Source of the DNA: Mauremys mutica
Lineage: Eukaryota; Chordata; Testudines; Geoemydidae
Assembly: GCF_020497125.1 (NCBI RefSeq)
Contig: NC_059075.1
Coordinates: 30,602,003 to 30,666,002, forward strand
Direction of reading: 5' to 3'
Length of the DNA stretch: 64,000 nucleotides
Shown here: piece by piece, positions 47,175 to 59,489 of the stretch
Layout: each line of letters opens with the position of its first letter
How positions within the stretch are numbered: the first letter of the stretch is position 1
Made by a program: the position numbers and the translations under genes
The notes under the pieces: generated by a model
Databases searched by the model: none
Told to the model about the DNA's origin: nothing
What the model saw: the letters and a program-made list of their open reading frames with translations, nothing else

Positions 47175-48770
47175 ATACATCTGAAGGCCAGAAGGGGCCA
47201 TTGACGACATCTAGTCTGATCTCTTGTATAACACAGGCCAGAGAACTCCCCCAGAATAATTCCTACTGCAGATCTTTTAGAAAACATCCAATCTAGATTT
47301 TAAAATTGCCAGTGATGGAGAATCCAGCATAATCCATGGTAAATTGTTCCAATGGATAATTACCTTCACTGTCAAAAAATTACACGTTATTTCCTTCTGT
47401 ATTTGTCTAGCTTCAGCATCCAGCATCGGAATGTGTTATACCTTTTTCTGCTAGACTGAAGAGCCCACTATCAAATATTTGTTTCCCATGTAGGTACTTT
47501 GATTTGATCAGACTTTATCTTCTTTTTGTTAAGCTAAATAGATGGACTCAAATTGCTCAATCACTATAAGACGTTCTCTAATCCCTTAATCGTTCTTATG
47601 GTTCTTCTCTGAACCCTCTCCAATTTATCAACATCCTTCCTGATTTGTGGACACCAGAACTGGAGACGATATTCCAGAAGCAGTCACCGCAGTGCCAACT
47701 GCTGAGGTAAAGTAAACTCTCTGTTTACTCAAGATTTCCCCTGTTTATGCATCCCAGGATCACATTAGTACTTTTGGCTACAGCGTTTCCTTGGGAGCTC
47801 ATGTTCAGGTGAGCCCCAAATCTCCTTCAGAGTCACTGCTTCCTAGGAGAGAATCCCCCATCCTGTAAGTGTGGCCTACATTCTTTGTATACATTTATAT
47901 TTGGCCATATTAAAACACATAGTTTCCTTGAGCCCAATTTACCAAGCAATCCAGGATGCTCTATATCAGTGACCTGTCCTCTTTCTTATTTATCACCTCC
48001 CAATTTGTGTATTATCTGCCAATTTTATCACTGATGATTTGATTATTTCTTCCAGGTCATTGGTAAAAATGTTAAACGAGGTAGGTTCAAGTGCTGATCC
48101 CTGCAGGATCGCCCCAGAAATCCTGTTTGATGATGATTCCTCATATACAATTACATTTTGAGAGCTTTCAGTTAGCCAGTTTTTAAGCCATTTAATGTGT
48201 GCCATGTTAATTTTGTATCAATCTAGTTTTTTAATCAAAATATCATGAGGTACCAAGTTAAATTACATAAACACTTACCTTAATCAACCAAATTTGCAAT
48301 CTCAAGTTAGTTTGATAGGGATCTATTTTCCATAAACCCATGTTGATTGACATTAATTATATTACCCTCCTTTAAATCCTTATTAATGGAGCCCTGTATC
48401 AGCTGCTCCATTATCTTGCCTGGGATGAATGTCATACTGACAGTCCTATAATTACCAGAAGATTTACTGAAAATCAACATTAATGGTCCAGTGAGCTCCT
48501 CACACAGCTCTTTTTAAAAACTCTTTTGCGTTCAAGTTATCTGGACCTGCTGATTTTAAAATGTCTAACTCTGCTGTTTTACATCCTCCTGAGATACTGG
48601 TGGAATGGAAAGTGTGTTATTGTATGATACAAGTTTTCCCTCAAATACAGAACAGAAATATTTATTGAACACTTCTGCCTTTTTGCATTATTATTAACAA
48701 CTTTACATTTCCATCTAGTGATGCACATATTACTGGTAGGAGGTGGGGAGGAGTTATATCTGTTCTTAGG
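47175..48770 (-). mobile_element. CR1 LINE, antisense, decayed
   Basis: The plus strand starts with the complement of a CR1 3' end (gccagaaggggccattgacg). On the minus strand at about 48205-47993 the remains of the reverse transcriptase read ILQGSALEPTSFNIFTNDLE and IKLADNTQIG, where the catalytic ADD is altered to ADN. At about 48440-48395 the minus strand reads FIPGKIMEQLIQ, an RT motif upstream of these. The element covers about 1.6 kb; the 5' limit is uncertain. Confidence 0.85.
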
Positions 48771-48832
48771 ATGTACCAATTAGAATTTGGATGTCTATTT
48801 GTATAATGGATACCCACGGGCCAAATTAATCC

Positions 48833-48896
48833 CTAGTGTGAACTCCATTGATATCACAGGAGTCACATCAGGGATGGATTTGGCCCAATTTAGATC
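48833..48896. repeat. Short hairpin repeat
   Basis: The left ccaaattaatccctagtgtg and right catcagggatggatttggcc segments are inverted copies around actccattgatatcacagga. Confidence 0.55.
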
Positions 48897-48899
48897 CAC

Positions 48900-50150
48900 C
48901 TTGATGCAAACAAGTCAATATTAATGCATAAAAATAATTATCAGAGTCAGGCTGGGTAAAAAATGCTCCATCTCATAAGACACCGCTAGCAACTATATTT
49001 CCTGATGGCATGAAATAGTCTCCTCTGGGAGGCTTTCATCTCTTTTCCCTTTGATGTATCCCTAATTGTAAATTACCTCACACTTTCTGCCTCTGCAACC
49101 CATGCACCAGGTCACAATGCCTGGAGTGGGGAGCCATGCCCAGACCTCTGGGACAGAAGCTGCTGCTGCAGGGTGAGTGTGGGGCAGACTCGCTCCAATC
49201 CCCAGGCACTGCTGCCCCGCCCCACTGGAGTAGAAGTGTGTTTTTACCTGTCTCTGCAACCTTGGTTTCATGATTTCTATGAGTGCAGCAGAGCCCATGC
49301 TAAAGCTGCCACTGCTGCCCAGCCCACTGTTTGTACAGCAAGCTCTCGACATTCTTATGTTTCCTCTGGAAACATAGGCATGGCACTGCTCTGTCGGCTG
49401 CTTTTTGTTCTCCCTGCAGTTACTGTGATGTTAAGCTGCAGATCCGTTCTCTCATGGGGAAAGTGTTAGCTCTGAACTGATTGCCCAATCAGCAATCTGC
49501 TTATAGAACCTGATTTTACGAAGAAGATAAAGAAAATTGGCTTTCAAGGTAACCAACACTTTGTTCTAGCAAGTTGCTTCTCTCCTGAAATTTTGACTGT
49601 CTCTTGCTGGTTTGGGAGTCTCAATGCATCCTAAAAAAGTGTCACCTTTAAATCCATGTTTATAGCATCTTTGCAGCTGCCGTAGATAAACACCCAAAGA
49701 GAGACAGACAATCTCTTTAGAAAAATGTGTGTGTGCTGTACATAGCTATATGATGAAGGGATCCCACGCTGATTCTGGAAAGCAGGGGATCGCCCCAAAC
49801 ATCCAATCACCCTTGTCTTATGCTAAAAGGGATTCTTCTTCTCACCACAAGAACACAGAGGAGCCGATTGCCTGACGGGTGGGTATATAAGCTTTCAGGA
49901 ACAAAAGGAAGAAGCCAAAATCCTGAAAGAATAGTGGGGATTGGCCTCTTGCCACCTCAGCCTGAACTCCTTTTTCCTGCCCCTTTAGGAACTTTGGCAG
50001 AAGGAAGCTCTGTTCAAGCCTTAAAAAGGCAGGAAAATGTTCAATTACTTTTGTTTAAGGTTTTCAAAGTCTCTTGCTTATCCTACTGCTGCTTCAACCT
50101 CTCGTCTAATAATTAATACTAAAAGGCAGGCAGGGTTTCCAAAATAGCAA
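48900..50150. other. Intergenic DNA, nothing recognised
   Basis: Open frames here (for example 49173-49469) have no recognisable domain. Confidence 0.4.
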
Positions 50151-50159
50151 AGGTAACAC

Positions 50160-50273
50160 AACAGAGAATCCTGTGGCACCTTAAAGACTAACAGATGTAT
50201 TAGTCTTTAAGGTGCCACAGGACTCTTCATTGCTTTTTACAGAGCCAGACTAACACGACTACCCCTCTGATAC
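50160..50273 (-). mobile_element. Second fold-back copy of the Penelope-like repeat
   Basis: The inverted arms gtggcaccttaaagactaac and agtctttaaggtgccacagg flank a centre of fewer than 10 bp. The right side carries the family head in antisense (gccagactaacacgactacc then cctctgatac). The flanks gtaacac and gtgacac may be a 7-bp target duplication with one change. It is shorter than the copy at 39487. Confidence 0.7.
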
Positions 50274-50279
50274 GTGACA

Positions 50280-53200
50280 CCATGGAAGGTATAACAGTTT
50301 TTCATGTAATTAGTGATAGCCGTAGGGACAGATTCACTGCCTAGCTCAGCAGCTGTTCCATTAAACTTCTGCTTCTGTTTAAACAGTCATTTCCCTAACC
50401 CTTACGTTCAGGCTTTCCAGATTGCTAAACACATGCTATGTTTTGTAACCCTAGGCTGTATCAAAAGAGAACTGTAATTTAAAATAGATGGCTTCACTTT
50501 TCCTCATGACCCTTTAACATACAAACCCTTACTTCATTTGTATCTGAAAAAGAGTCTAATTTGTGTACTGTTTTGCAACTTGTGAAGGATTTATATTGGA
50601 TATGCCAATGTGGGACTGTTCTTAAAGCTTTTTTTAAATAAAACTATAATTGAATGAAACTATGTTGTGACCATTGATCTGAATGTGATATGTTTTCTAA
50701 GTGGTAGTTTTGATTCATTTAATGCATTCATCCTGCGGGAATCTCTTTACAAAGGAAATTGAGTGAGTTTGAGAGCATTACATCTATCAGGCATAAGTGC
50801 TGTTATAAAATATATAGTATCATAGCTATATATCAGTGTTCCTTTAAATATGCCATGTGGTACTAGATAACAAGCCATGATTAGTGAATGTCACGAATAA
50901 TTAAAAATTCATTCTTAAGAAACTAGAAGACATTAATTTTGTTGCATTGATTCACAGTTTGAACGTCCATCTAGACTGCAACTAGCTTTTGTGTGCATGA
51001 GTCTTAGCTTATTCTCCCGCTGATTTTTGTGTCTGTTAAGGCTCATGTTAAGCCAGATTAACGTTTCAGCAGGTGTGCAGGGAGAGAGATGGGCACAAGG
51101 GGCCTTCCTCCTCCTCGAACTGTCCATCAAAGTACGGGATCACTTATACTCCCCTGCGCTTTTCTGAATGCAGGCACCGCTTCCAGCTAGTTCCCATGGG
51201 GCCCTAGCCAGGCCCTCTCCCAACACACGGCAAGCATAGCTAGCCTGCTGTAACGGGGAGTGCATGCTGCACCCTCTCACGTGTGGTATGCTGCTGCTGC
51301 CTGCTGTGGAGGTGATGTACTTTCCTGGGCCTGGGGTAGTATCACTCCATGCTGTCCCAACAATCTGGCTCTTTGCCTTTGAGGGAAGGTATAGAGTGCA
51401 CATGTAGTTGCTGAGGTCAGAATTTCAGCCTTAGCTTTGCAGGGTGATCTAGCCTTTGCAACAAAAAACTTAATATGATCTAAATCAGACAACTCAGTCT
51501 GGTGGCCATACATTCCAGGGGGACTTCCTCATCACTAAATCAGTCACCAGTTGTTAGTTTTCATCCCCACATGCACTACATGGCTTATGGCTCTGATACA
51601 AGAAAGTATTTCCAGTTTTTCTGCATGACAGGTTTAATTATCTCTAATTTGTTTTCTTTCAGGTGGAATGTTCTCCCATTGTTTATTACAGTAAATTCCA
51701 AAGGCAGTTGAGTCATTGACTGTATTTCCTTTGTCTAGGGGCTAAATGACGCTGGGTCATAGCATTGCTTTTCCTGCCTCTCACCCAATAACTCCTACGG
51801 CTGACTGCAGTAATGCATGCCATGTCAATTTGACATTCACTGGGAATATGTTGACTTACAAGCTATTCTCGGTGCTGATAAGGATCTTTTGCTGTTTCAA
51901 ATAAAAATTGACAGCTAAGTTGCTCTTTAACAATGTCACTAGTGCGCTGAAGTCACTGCACTGCAAACTCGGAATCAAGTGATATTGAAAGAGCATGGTA
52001 CAGTAGTTGGTGGGAAGGGGAAAGGAGCCCAAGGGCAGGAATACTGGTTAGAAACACTTGAGCAGAACCAAACGTCCCAATAAACCTACCCATGCTAAAT
52101 GTTGTCAGCACTATTCTACGGCCCATGGCCAAAATCTTCAAACCGGGAGCATAAAATCAGGCTCTGACAGCCCTATTGGGGCATCTAAATAGAAATGGCC
52201 TGATTATTAAACCTGCTGAGCATCTGCAGCTCACATACACTGCCATAGAAAAGGGGCTTGTGTGGAAAGCAAGTCAGTTTCATTTACGTGTCTGAATATG
52301 GCTTTAAAAGCCTGACTTCAGGCTCACAGCTTTGAACAGGGTGGCCTCTCTCTAGCAGTTTCCCTGTGTGCTTTTAAGGTCAGTGTTGTTATAATCACTG
52401 GAGAGTCACTGTCTTCTGGGTTTGTATATAGCACTACTGCCCCCTCCTTTGGCCCTATTTACAGCACAAGGATAATCTGTTTCTATGGCCAAGGGTTGTC
52501 CTCTGCTAGGGGCTGTTCCACTGACCTTTTTATATGATCTCACAGGCAAAGCAGATGGGGTTGTCTTTCTTCAGGGAAAACCCACAAGGGCTGTGGAAGT
52601 CTGATTGTACTCTTCTCTCTGTCAGTACTGAGCCACTGCACTGCTGGACATGTCGTCTTTTGGCTAGGGTGTAAAACTGAGGTCCTGGCTATCTGTAGTC
52701 ACTACATTTCCTGTTGCATTTTTCCTAAGAATAGGCGTATTAACCCAACTTTCCTGACTAAATCCCAGTTGGGGAATTGCATTCTACCTACCTAAATTTC
52801 CCCTTGCACTTTCAATGGCAGTAGGCATTCCTCCCCCGCCTCCCCCTGTGTCTGATGTTACTGAATGCTGTTAACCCCTTCCTCCATTTCAGTACCCAGG
52901 GGCCTACATCAGTGGCAGGGGAAGTGAACTCTGTAAAGCCAGATTGTGAATCCCATATTTGTACTAGGGAGCATTTTCTCACACCGTTAATACTATTGCT
53001 TTCATTTGGACGACTCATGTTAGTAACTGCTCACCAGCATGAGTAAGAAGTTCCCAATCTATCCCATAGTTTATAAAGCATTTTGAGGTCCTCTTGGATG
53101 ACAGGTACTATACAAGAATAAGATGAGTAGTAAGGATCTTCTCGGTGTCTCATTTCCCATTCTACCTTTAAATATCTCTCCCTGCCACGGTTCTTCCATA

Positions 53201-54270
53201 ATTCAGTCACAATATCATTACAAGATGATCCAAGTTCCTCTAACATAGAGCACTGAAATAGGGTTCAAAGCAAAGTCTGCTTGACCTTTGCATGTTAATG
53301 ATAGATTTGAAGATTACACAGCCACTGTGTTGTTTTACCGAGAGCACTTGGGGAGCAATCAGTGCATTGACTGAGAAGTGTGCAATAAAGTTTACTTAGT
53401 CCTTGAATAGGCTGTGAACACATTCTTGTCTGCTTGAGTGAATGTACCTTTCACCCCCACTGGTCATTTTTCATCCTGTCACTTGGATACATATACATGT
53501 GTTTTTAATGTGATGTTAATCCCTGAGCTGCAGTGAAATGATTAACCCTTCACCCCAGAATGCCTTGCTACCACATATGTGGCTCTGATGGTGTTAAGGA
53601 ATTAAAGCAATAGTGACTGCTGAAAATATAGCAATACTTTTAAATGGATGAGTGTTTCAAAGTTAGCAAAGGACCACCCTTCATGGTAAATATGAATGCT
53701 TCCTCTCAGAGCATAAATATATACCAAATATAGCTACCTTTCCCTGCAATACATATTATACGTGTAGTTATTACTCATGCCTCCAGTTGTTTGGAATTAC
53801 TTTGTCAATCAAATACTTTCAAGAATAAATGCTTTGCAATTTGCAGCTTTTAGTGTTTATGCTAACACGGGTTTGGAATAGAATTAATAATGCAGCTCAA
53901 GTTATGAGATCAAGTTACACATGACTGGAACACATCCTGCTCTGTGTAGTCACTGATGTGATCTGTGTAGACATATACACACTCATCTCATGGAGCATGG
54001 ATTTATGCATTCAGCTTCATGGGAGTTGTAAAACCCTGCCCATCAAGGTGAGGATACATTCCACTATGGGCTATAGTCTATCCTCATTCCTGGCATGGAA
54101 TTCCTGGTGATATCAAGAGCAGTTTTGTACAAAGAGTAGAATAGCTACTGATTGCTGTTTCCAATTGCCTAAGAATTGTACACACAGGTAATCTGTGATA
54201 AAATACCCAGTGATGTTTCTTACCCTGTCCTCTCACCCCACATGCCCCCCTGTTTTGGCTCATCTAAATG
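50280..54270. other. Intergenic DNA, nothing recognised
   Basis: This is the longest stretch of the window in which I recognised no repeat or gene. It is AT-rich with short frames only. Confidence 0.35.
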
Positions 54271-54274
54271 TTAT

Positions 54275-54345
54275 TTCTTGTATACTTGATTGTAAGCTCT
54301 TTGGGGCAGGGACTGTTTTGTTATATGTCTGTACAGTGTCATAAT
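54275..54345 (+). repeat. SINE tail fragment
   Basis: The sequence gattgtaagctctttggggc followed by gtctgtacagtgtc matches the tail of the SINE at 44545. No head is present. Confidence 0.6.
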
Positions 54346-54987
54346 TCAGGGCAACTGCTCCTGTATTTGCCTTTTATGGTCCAGCAAAGACACCCACACT
54401 CAGTCACCTATCTTGGGCAGAGACACCTGTCTCTCCCCCTCCCATCTAACCAAGGTATTACCAGGCTACACAATTCCGTCCCTATACACACTGTGTTATT
54501 CCCCAGCAAGGCATAGAGTCACTGCAGATAATTCCACAATAATACATAAATATTTGCATTTTTAATATAGTGAAGTCCTAAGATACTTCAACTTAATTCA
54601 AAAGAGTTTAACTTAATTACATACAGTTTGTCCAGGATTTTGTCATACCTGTCACATACAGCACCTTGTACAATGGATCCCTCACTTGACTGAGAATTCT
54701 AGGTGCTACTGTACTATAAACATTAATTTGTTGATGAAGAAGAATGGATTATTGGTTTAGTATTGACTCAATGGTAAGAATCTACCTACCGAATCGCTAC
54801 CACCACTTCCAACACCACTCTGGATTTTCCTTGAGGGTTTGGATAGAGCTCTCAGCTAAATATTGCCCAGCTCCAATCCTGCATAACCTGTAAGAGATGA
54901 CACAGTCATGGACCAGCTCCTCAGATGACAGAAATCAGCAGAGCTCTATTGAAATTGGAAATGGAATTAAAATGGAGCTATCCTGAT

Positions 54988-55971
54988 CAGAGGCGGATAA
55001 GATTTATTGGGGCCCTGGGCACAAAGAACATTGGGGGTCCCTCCACACACACCCTACAGGCCCCCACCCCCTGCTCCTCCCCTTGGCCCTGCCTCCTGGC
55101 CTGGCCGGAAGTCAGGCTATGGTAAAAGCTGCCCAGGGAGCCTGGGCTGCTGTGGGGAGCCCCGGACGCTCCACCTGTCCTGGACGGCGGGCCCTGGAGG
55201 GCAGGGACATGGGCTGGGGGCTGCTCTCGGGCACCCCGGCTCCTTGCCCCGGACAGATGGAGGGTCTAGGGCTCTCCACAGCTGCCTGGGCTGCACAGAA
55301 ATAAATATGAATGAAAATAAATGGTTCAATGCACTAAAAATGTGGCTATCTTCAAGATGTCATCTTGTCACTAAATGGTTTGGTTTTGAATTAATAACCC
55401 TGCTGACACTTGTGGCATTAGTTCTGGAGCCTGCACTTTCAGGTGAGTGAGTGTGGACAGCTGCAGCTGTCTGTCCACATGATACAGCATTATGCCAGAG
55501 AACTCTGCCAAAGTGCCAAATATTGTAATAGCTGAGACATGAGGTTTTTTTATTAACACAATATCTGTTGGTAAGTGTTGAAGACTGGGAGCCAGGACAC
55601 TTGAGTTTTCTAACTAGCAGTGATACTTGATTCACTTTGTGCTTGACTGTAGGCAATTGACTTAACCTCTGTATGTTTCACTACGCCCATGTGTAAAATG
55701 GGAGGAAAGGGGGGGCAGCTCCATGTGGGAGGGAGGGGGAAGGAAAGTGACTTAGGAGGGCAGCTCCACATGGGAGGGAGAAGCTCGGGGGGAGGGGCAG
55801 CTTCGCACAGGAGGAATATGCTCAGTGCTCACCTGGTCCAGCTTGGCCAGGGGGTGGGGCCTCAAGGGGGAAGAGGAGGAGCAAGTGTGGGGCAGAGTTC
55901 TGGCTTGTGGAGGGGACCCTCCAATTGTCCAGGGCCCCTGGGCATGGGCCCCATACGGTAATCCACCACTG
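54988..55971. mobile_element. Large non-autonomous hAT-type element
   Basis: The ends cagaggcggataagattta and gtaatccaccactg are related inverted termini. The flanks atcctgat (54980-54987) and atcctgct (55972-55979) are an 8-bp target duplication with one change. GC-rich outer parts surround an AT-rich interior (about 55300-55680) that may be a later insertion. No transposase was seen. Confidence 0.8.
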
Positions 55972-56032
55972 ATCCTGCTTTACACCAGCTGAGGATCTGG
56001 CCCCATACTGCAACATGGCATGGCATGGCATG

Positions 56033-56067
56033 TTTAAGCATGGCATGGCTGCCATGCCATGCTTAAA
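56033..56067. repeat. Perfect 17-bp hairpin, one-base loop
   Basis: TTTAAGCATGGCATGGC (56033-56049) is followed by one T and its exact reverse complement (56051-56067). A short GGCAT/CATGG tandem run precedes it, from about 56014. Confidence 0.95.
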
Positions 56068-56069
56068 AC

Positions 56070-57115
56070 TCTTGGTAAGCTTCCACCTTGAATAAAGGCT
56101 GCTCCCTCTTTGAGAGTATTGTGCATTTATTTCTTTAGCTTCTCCTTTTTCATTTTCTCCTTCAGTAGCAACCTCCGGCATTTGTATTCCTTGCAAGGTT
56201 CATATGTTAGGGAGAGTACAGTTCTTTTTAAGCCTTGATTATGCATGTACTTAAGTGCTCTCCTGAATTGGGGCCACTATTACCAAGCTAATTATGACTG
56301 CGCTACTTGAAAACACAAAGGCTTCTTTGTTTATAGCTATTGTTCCTTAACATAAGTTTGATTCAGGTTAAGTAAAGTAGCTCTGTGAGATCTGTTATGT
56401 CCTTGGCTTAAAAAATAAAACAACTTTTTACTAGGTTACACTAATATTTTGTAATTCATTCTTCATATTATTCAATAAAGCTCTGCACAAACAATCCATC
56501 CCACAGGAGGAATATGTGCCAGATGTCAAACACATTTGCTTTAGATACCAGAGTTCATGAGCTTTTATGTTTGTTAATGTGATGCCATGGAAATTATTTT
56601 TAAAAAGTAAAAGTATAGCAGAATCAGGTGTTCTTACGGGCAGTTTTCAATGATATAATCTTTCCTGGAACAGGTCTTTCCTGTTTTTTTCCTAAGCATT
56701 CAAGTATTGGGAACAATTGTAACCTTACTATTGAACTGAGTCCAGCTGTACTATGATTTGCACTGAAATAAAGACAACGTCAAAGACATCTCCGGTTTCA
56801 AAACTTTCCTCCTGTGAGCTGCAGATTACAACCTCCTGCTTGGTTCTCCATTCCCTTGCACAGTGATTGCAAATTGTAGTATAGGTAGCACAGTCACGTG
56901 GTGCATAGGTTGGTTTATAGCATAATATCAGAATAAGAAACTATTTTAATGATGCTGATTAAAATGACAAAGCGGGTATGCCCACTATTATTGACTGTTT
57001 GTATTACCATAGTGCCTAGGAGCCCTAGAGGTGGACCAGGACCCCACTGTGATTCTTAGACATAGTGTACTAGGTCTTAAAGTCAGAGACCCACTGCCTG
57101 GCACATTCTCATAGA
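56070..57115. other. Intergenic DNA, nothing recognised
   Basis: AT-rich, with no recognisable feature. Confidence 0.35.
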
Positions 57116-57119
57116 CTTA

Positions 57120-57770
57120 AGACGCCTTGAAGAGGTCCTGCAATGCCATGGGCTCTATTGTCAACAATATGCTGATAGTACCTAGTTCCATCTCCTTGTC
57201 AGTGGATATGACAATGGCATCACAAAGCCTACACAAGATCAGTGCCCAGATGAAGAGCAACTGGCTCATAGTGAATCCAAAGAAGACTGAAATGATACTG
57301 TTGATCAGTGCTAGAACCATGGCACTGACCTCTCCATCAAGCTATCCTCCATTAATCAAGATGGTAGGACATCTCATGGTCTTCCTAGTGTCATCACTAA
57401 TCCTGGATGCCCAGGCAGAAACAATGGCAAGAAATGCCTTCTTCCACCTCCTTCTTGCCAAGAAACTGCACCCGTTCCTCTCAGATGATTATCTCTTCAC
57501 AGTGACCCATATATTTGTCACTCTCTAGGGCTGAAGATGGAAGCAAGATGGAAACTTCAGCTTACACAGAACCCAGTGTCCAGCCTTGAGAACAAATCAC
57601 ATCACTGTCCTACATACCCTGTCCTCCACATCCTATATACCCTGTCCTCCAGTTCCTGGCCCATGCCAATTTGAGGGCTTGAAGAAGGCCCAGCTACCTC
57701 AGAAACAACCTCGCTATTCACAACACATCAGTACAGCTGAACTTCTGTGTGTCAGAAGACGCAGTCCAGG
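57120..57770 (+). pseudogene. L2-like LINE reverse-transcriptase remnant
   Basis: An open frame at 57127-57528 carries SLHKISAQMKSNWLIVNPKK and TEMILL, then ILDAQAETMARNAFFHLLLA and LHPFLSDDYLFTVTHIFVT. This corresponds to the part of an L2-clade reverse transcriptase after the catalytic box. Just upstream in another frame, at about 57160, C-Q-Q-Y-A-D-S-T appears, the decayed YADD box (second D changed). Downstream, about 57640-57760, a frameshifted C-terminal end is still visible. With frameshifts and an altered catalytic site it is inactive. Confidence 0.8.
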
Positions 57771-57774
57771 GTAA

Positions 57775-58720
57775 AACTCATGAGAGACAGAGAAGGGTTT
57801 TTTTGTCAACCGCCTTCAGAAGTGGGATGACATACCAGCATCAAAAAGACTGAGCCCAACTTGGCTTATTTTCAGAGCATGTTTTATAGCTTTTCATAAA
57901 AGTTTTCTTGCTATAACTGAAGGCAAGGAATTACAACAATAAGAAGACAAAACAAACCACCCCAAAGACACAGTTAACCAAGGCTGCTGAACCAGGAGAG
58001 GCAAAGCAAAGAGACTGCTATGGACAATTCTGGTGTATCTTACTACTTAATTATTTGATGCTCTGTGCTCCCTAGAAACACTTTAGATAGATTTATATAG
58101 ATATAGATAGTGTATTAGATTTGTGTTTCAAAAGCATTGCAGTATTGAATATCTGGCAGTCATTGCAAATAGTAGCTAGAAATCTCAAAGAGAAATGTCA
58201 GAAAAGTGTTAAATTAAATATATACTTGAAAAAAGGAAACTCAAATGTAATCACAGCTCTATATAATGAAGGGTATGACTCACACCCTGTGTCTGGGGGA
58301 GAAAAGGTTTAAACTCTCAATGAGCAGAGAAGGGAAGCCAGTTGTCTGTTAAACTGCAAAGGTTGCACCGAGGTGGAAAAGGTGGAATCCAGCAGAGATT
58401 ATTCTTCATTAGGACAGCAGGATGAAGGGATGCAGTTTGGGGGTCCTCCCAATGAGAACTCAAGGGACAGAGTCTGAAGAAGTTTTTATGGAATTGAAAG
58501 ACTCTGGCTGCAGAAGTTGGCTGCAAGGAAGGTGTATTAACTCCTTACAGGCTCTAGCTGCGAAGAATTTATATTCTGCTGTTTAAAGACCTTGCCTGCT
58601 GGGCACTTTTCTCTCTCAGAAGGCTATGGATATGACAGCTTTCTTTAATGGCTAAGCATATACCTGAGCCAGGCACCCTTTGCTGTGTGCCCCCGCAAAA
58701 CCCTAGTTTTAAATCCTGAA
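57775..58720. other. Intergenic DNA, nothing recognised
   Basis: A GATA-type short run lies at about 58085-58110. Nothing else was seen. Confidence 0.35.
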
Positions 58721-58724
58721 AGCT

Positions 58725-59165
58725 GGACAAGGAATAGATGCTGATGTACGCTTACCAAAACAACTGCTGTATGCCCAATTCACCAAAGGGGAAAGGAAAT
58801 GAGGAAGCCAAAAGAAACGCTTTAAAGACATCCTCAAGGTAAACATCAAGAGACGTGGCATCGAAACAGCACACTGGGAGACACCAGCACAGGATAGGGA
58901 TAACTGGTGAAGACTTGTCAGAGAGGGAACATCTACTTTTGAGGAAAATCGCCTTGCCCTGGTCTCAGAAAAACACCAGAAAACAAAAGAAAGACAACAG
59001 TCATGCAGCAATCGTGGCCCAACCGTATCTTCCAACACCACCTGCAATGTCTGCCAATGAGCCTGTGGCACAAGAATTGGACTCTTCAGTCACCAAAGGA
59101 CCCATGAAAAATAAAACCTGTGAAAAATCATCCTCGACCTTGAGGGATTGCCGACGACAATAAAT
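58725..59165 (+). pseudogene. C-terminal LINE remnant with C2H2-like zinc finger
   Basis: In one plus-strand frame, starting near 58740, it reads LPKQLLYAQFTKGERK-stop, then KRFKDILKVNIKRRGIETAH. At about 59040-59110 it reads T-C-N-V-C-Q-stop-A-C-G-T-R-I-G-L-F-S-H-Q-R-T-H, a CxxC ... HxxxH finger with one TGA (probably a decayed CGA). The combination of a RFKDxLKxxIKxxxI block followed by a single C-terminal finger is known from LINE-like elements common in fishes and reptiles. A different frame in the same region gives a spurious 102-residue ORF. Confidence 0.7.
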
Positions 59166-59167
59166 AC

Positions 59168-59487
59168 CTACATGGGGAACAACTATCTAATAATAGGCTC
59201 TTCATTCTAGCACACAAAGGTATAATGTGATCCAGTGGCTGGAAGTTGAAGTTGAAGCTACAGAAATTCTGACTGGAAAAAAGGAGAATTTTTTTTAACA
59301 ATGAGAGTAACAACTTATTAAGGATCATGGTAAAGTCTTCATCAGTGACAATTTTAAAATCGAGATCGGATGTTTATCTAAAAGATCTGCTCTGGGAATT
59401 ATTTGGGGAAGTTCCATGGCCTGTGTTATACACGAGGTCAGACTCAATGATCACAGAGGTCCCTTCTGGCCTTGGAATCTATTAAAT
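59168..59487 (+). mobile_element. CR1 LINE 3' end
   Basis: It ends ggaattatttggggaagttc, then catggcctgtgttatacacg, aggtcagactcaatgatcac and cttctggccttggaatctat, the conserved CR1 tail. It is 5'-truncated and directly follows the zinc-finger LINE remnant. Confidence 0.85.
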
Positions 59488-59489
59488 CA

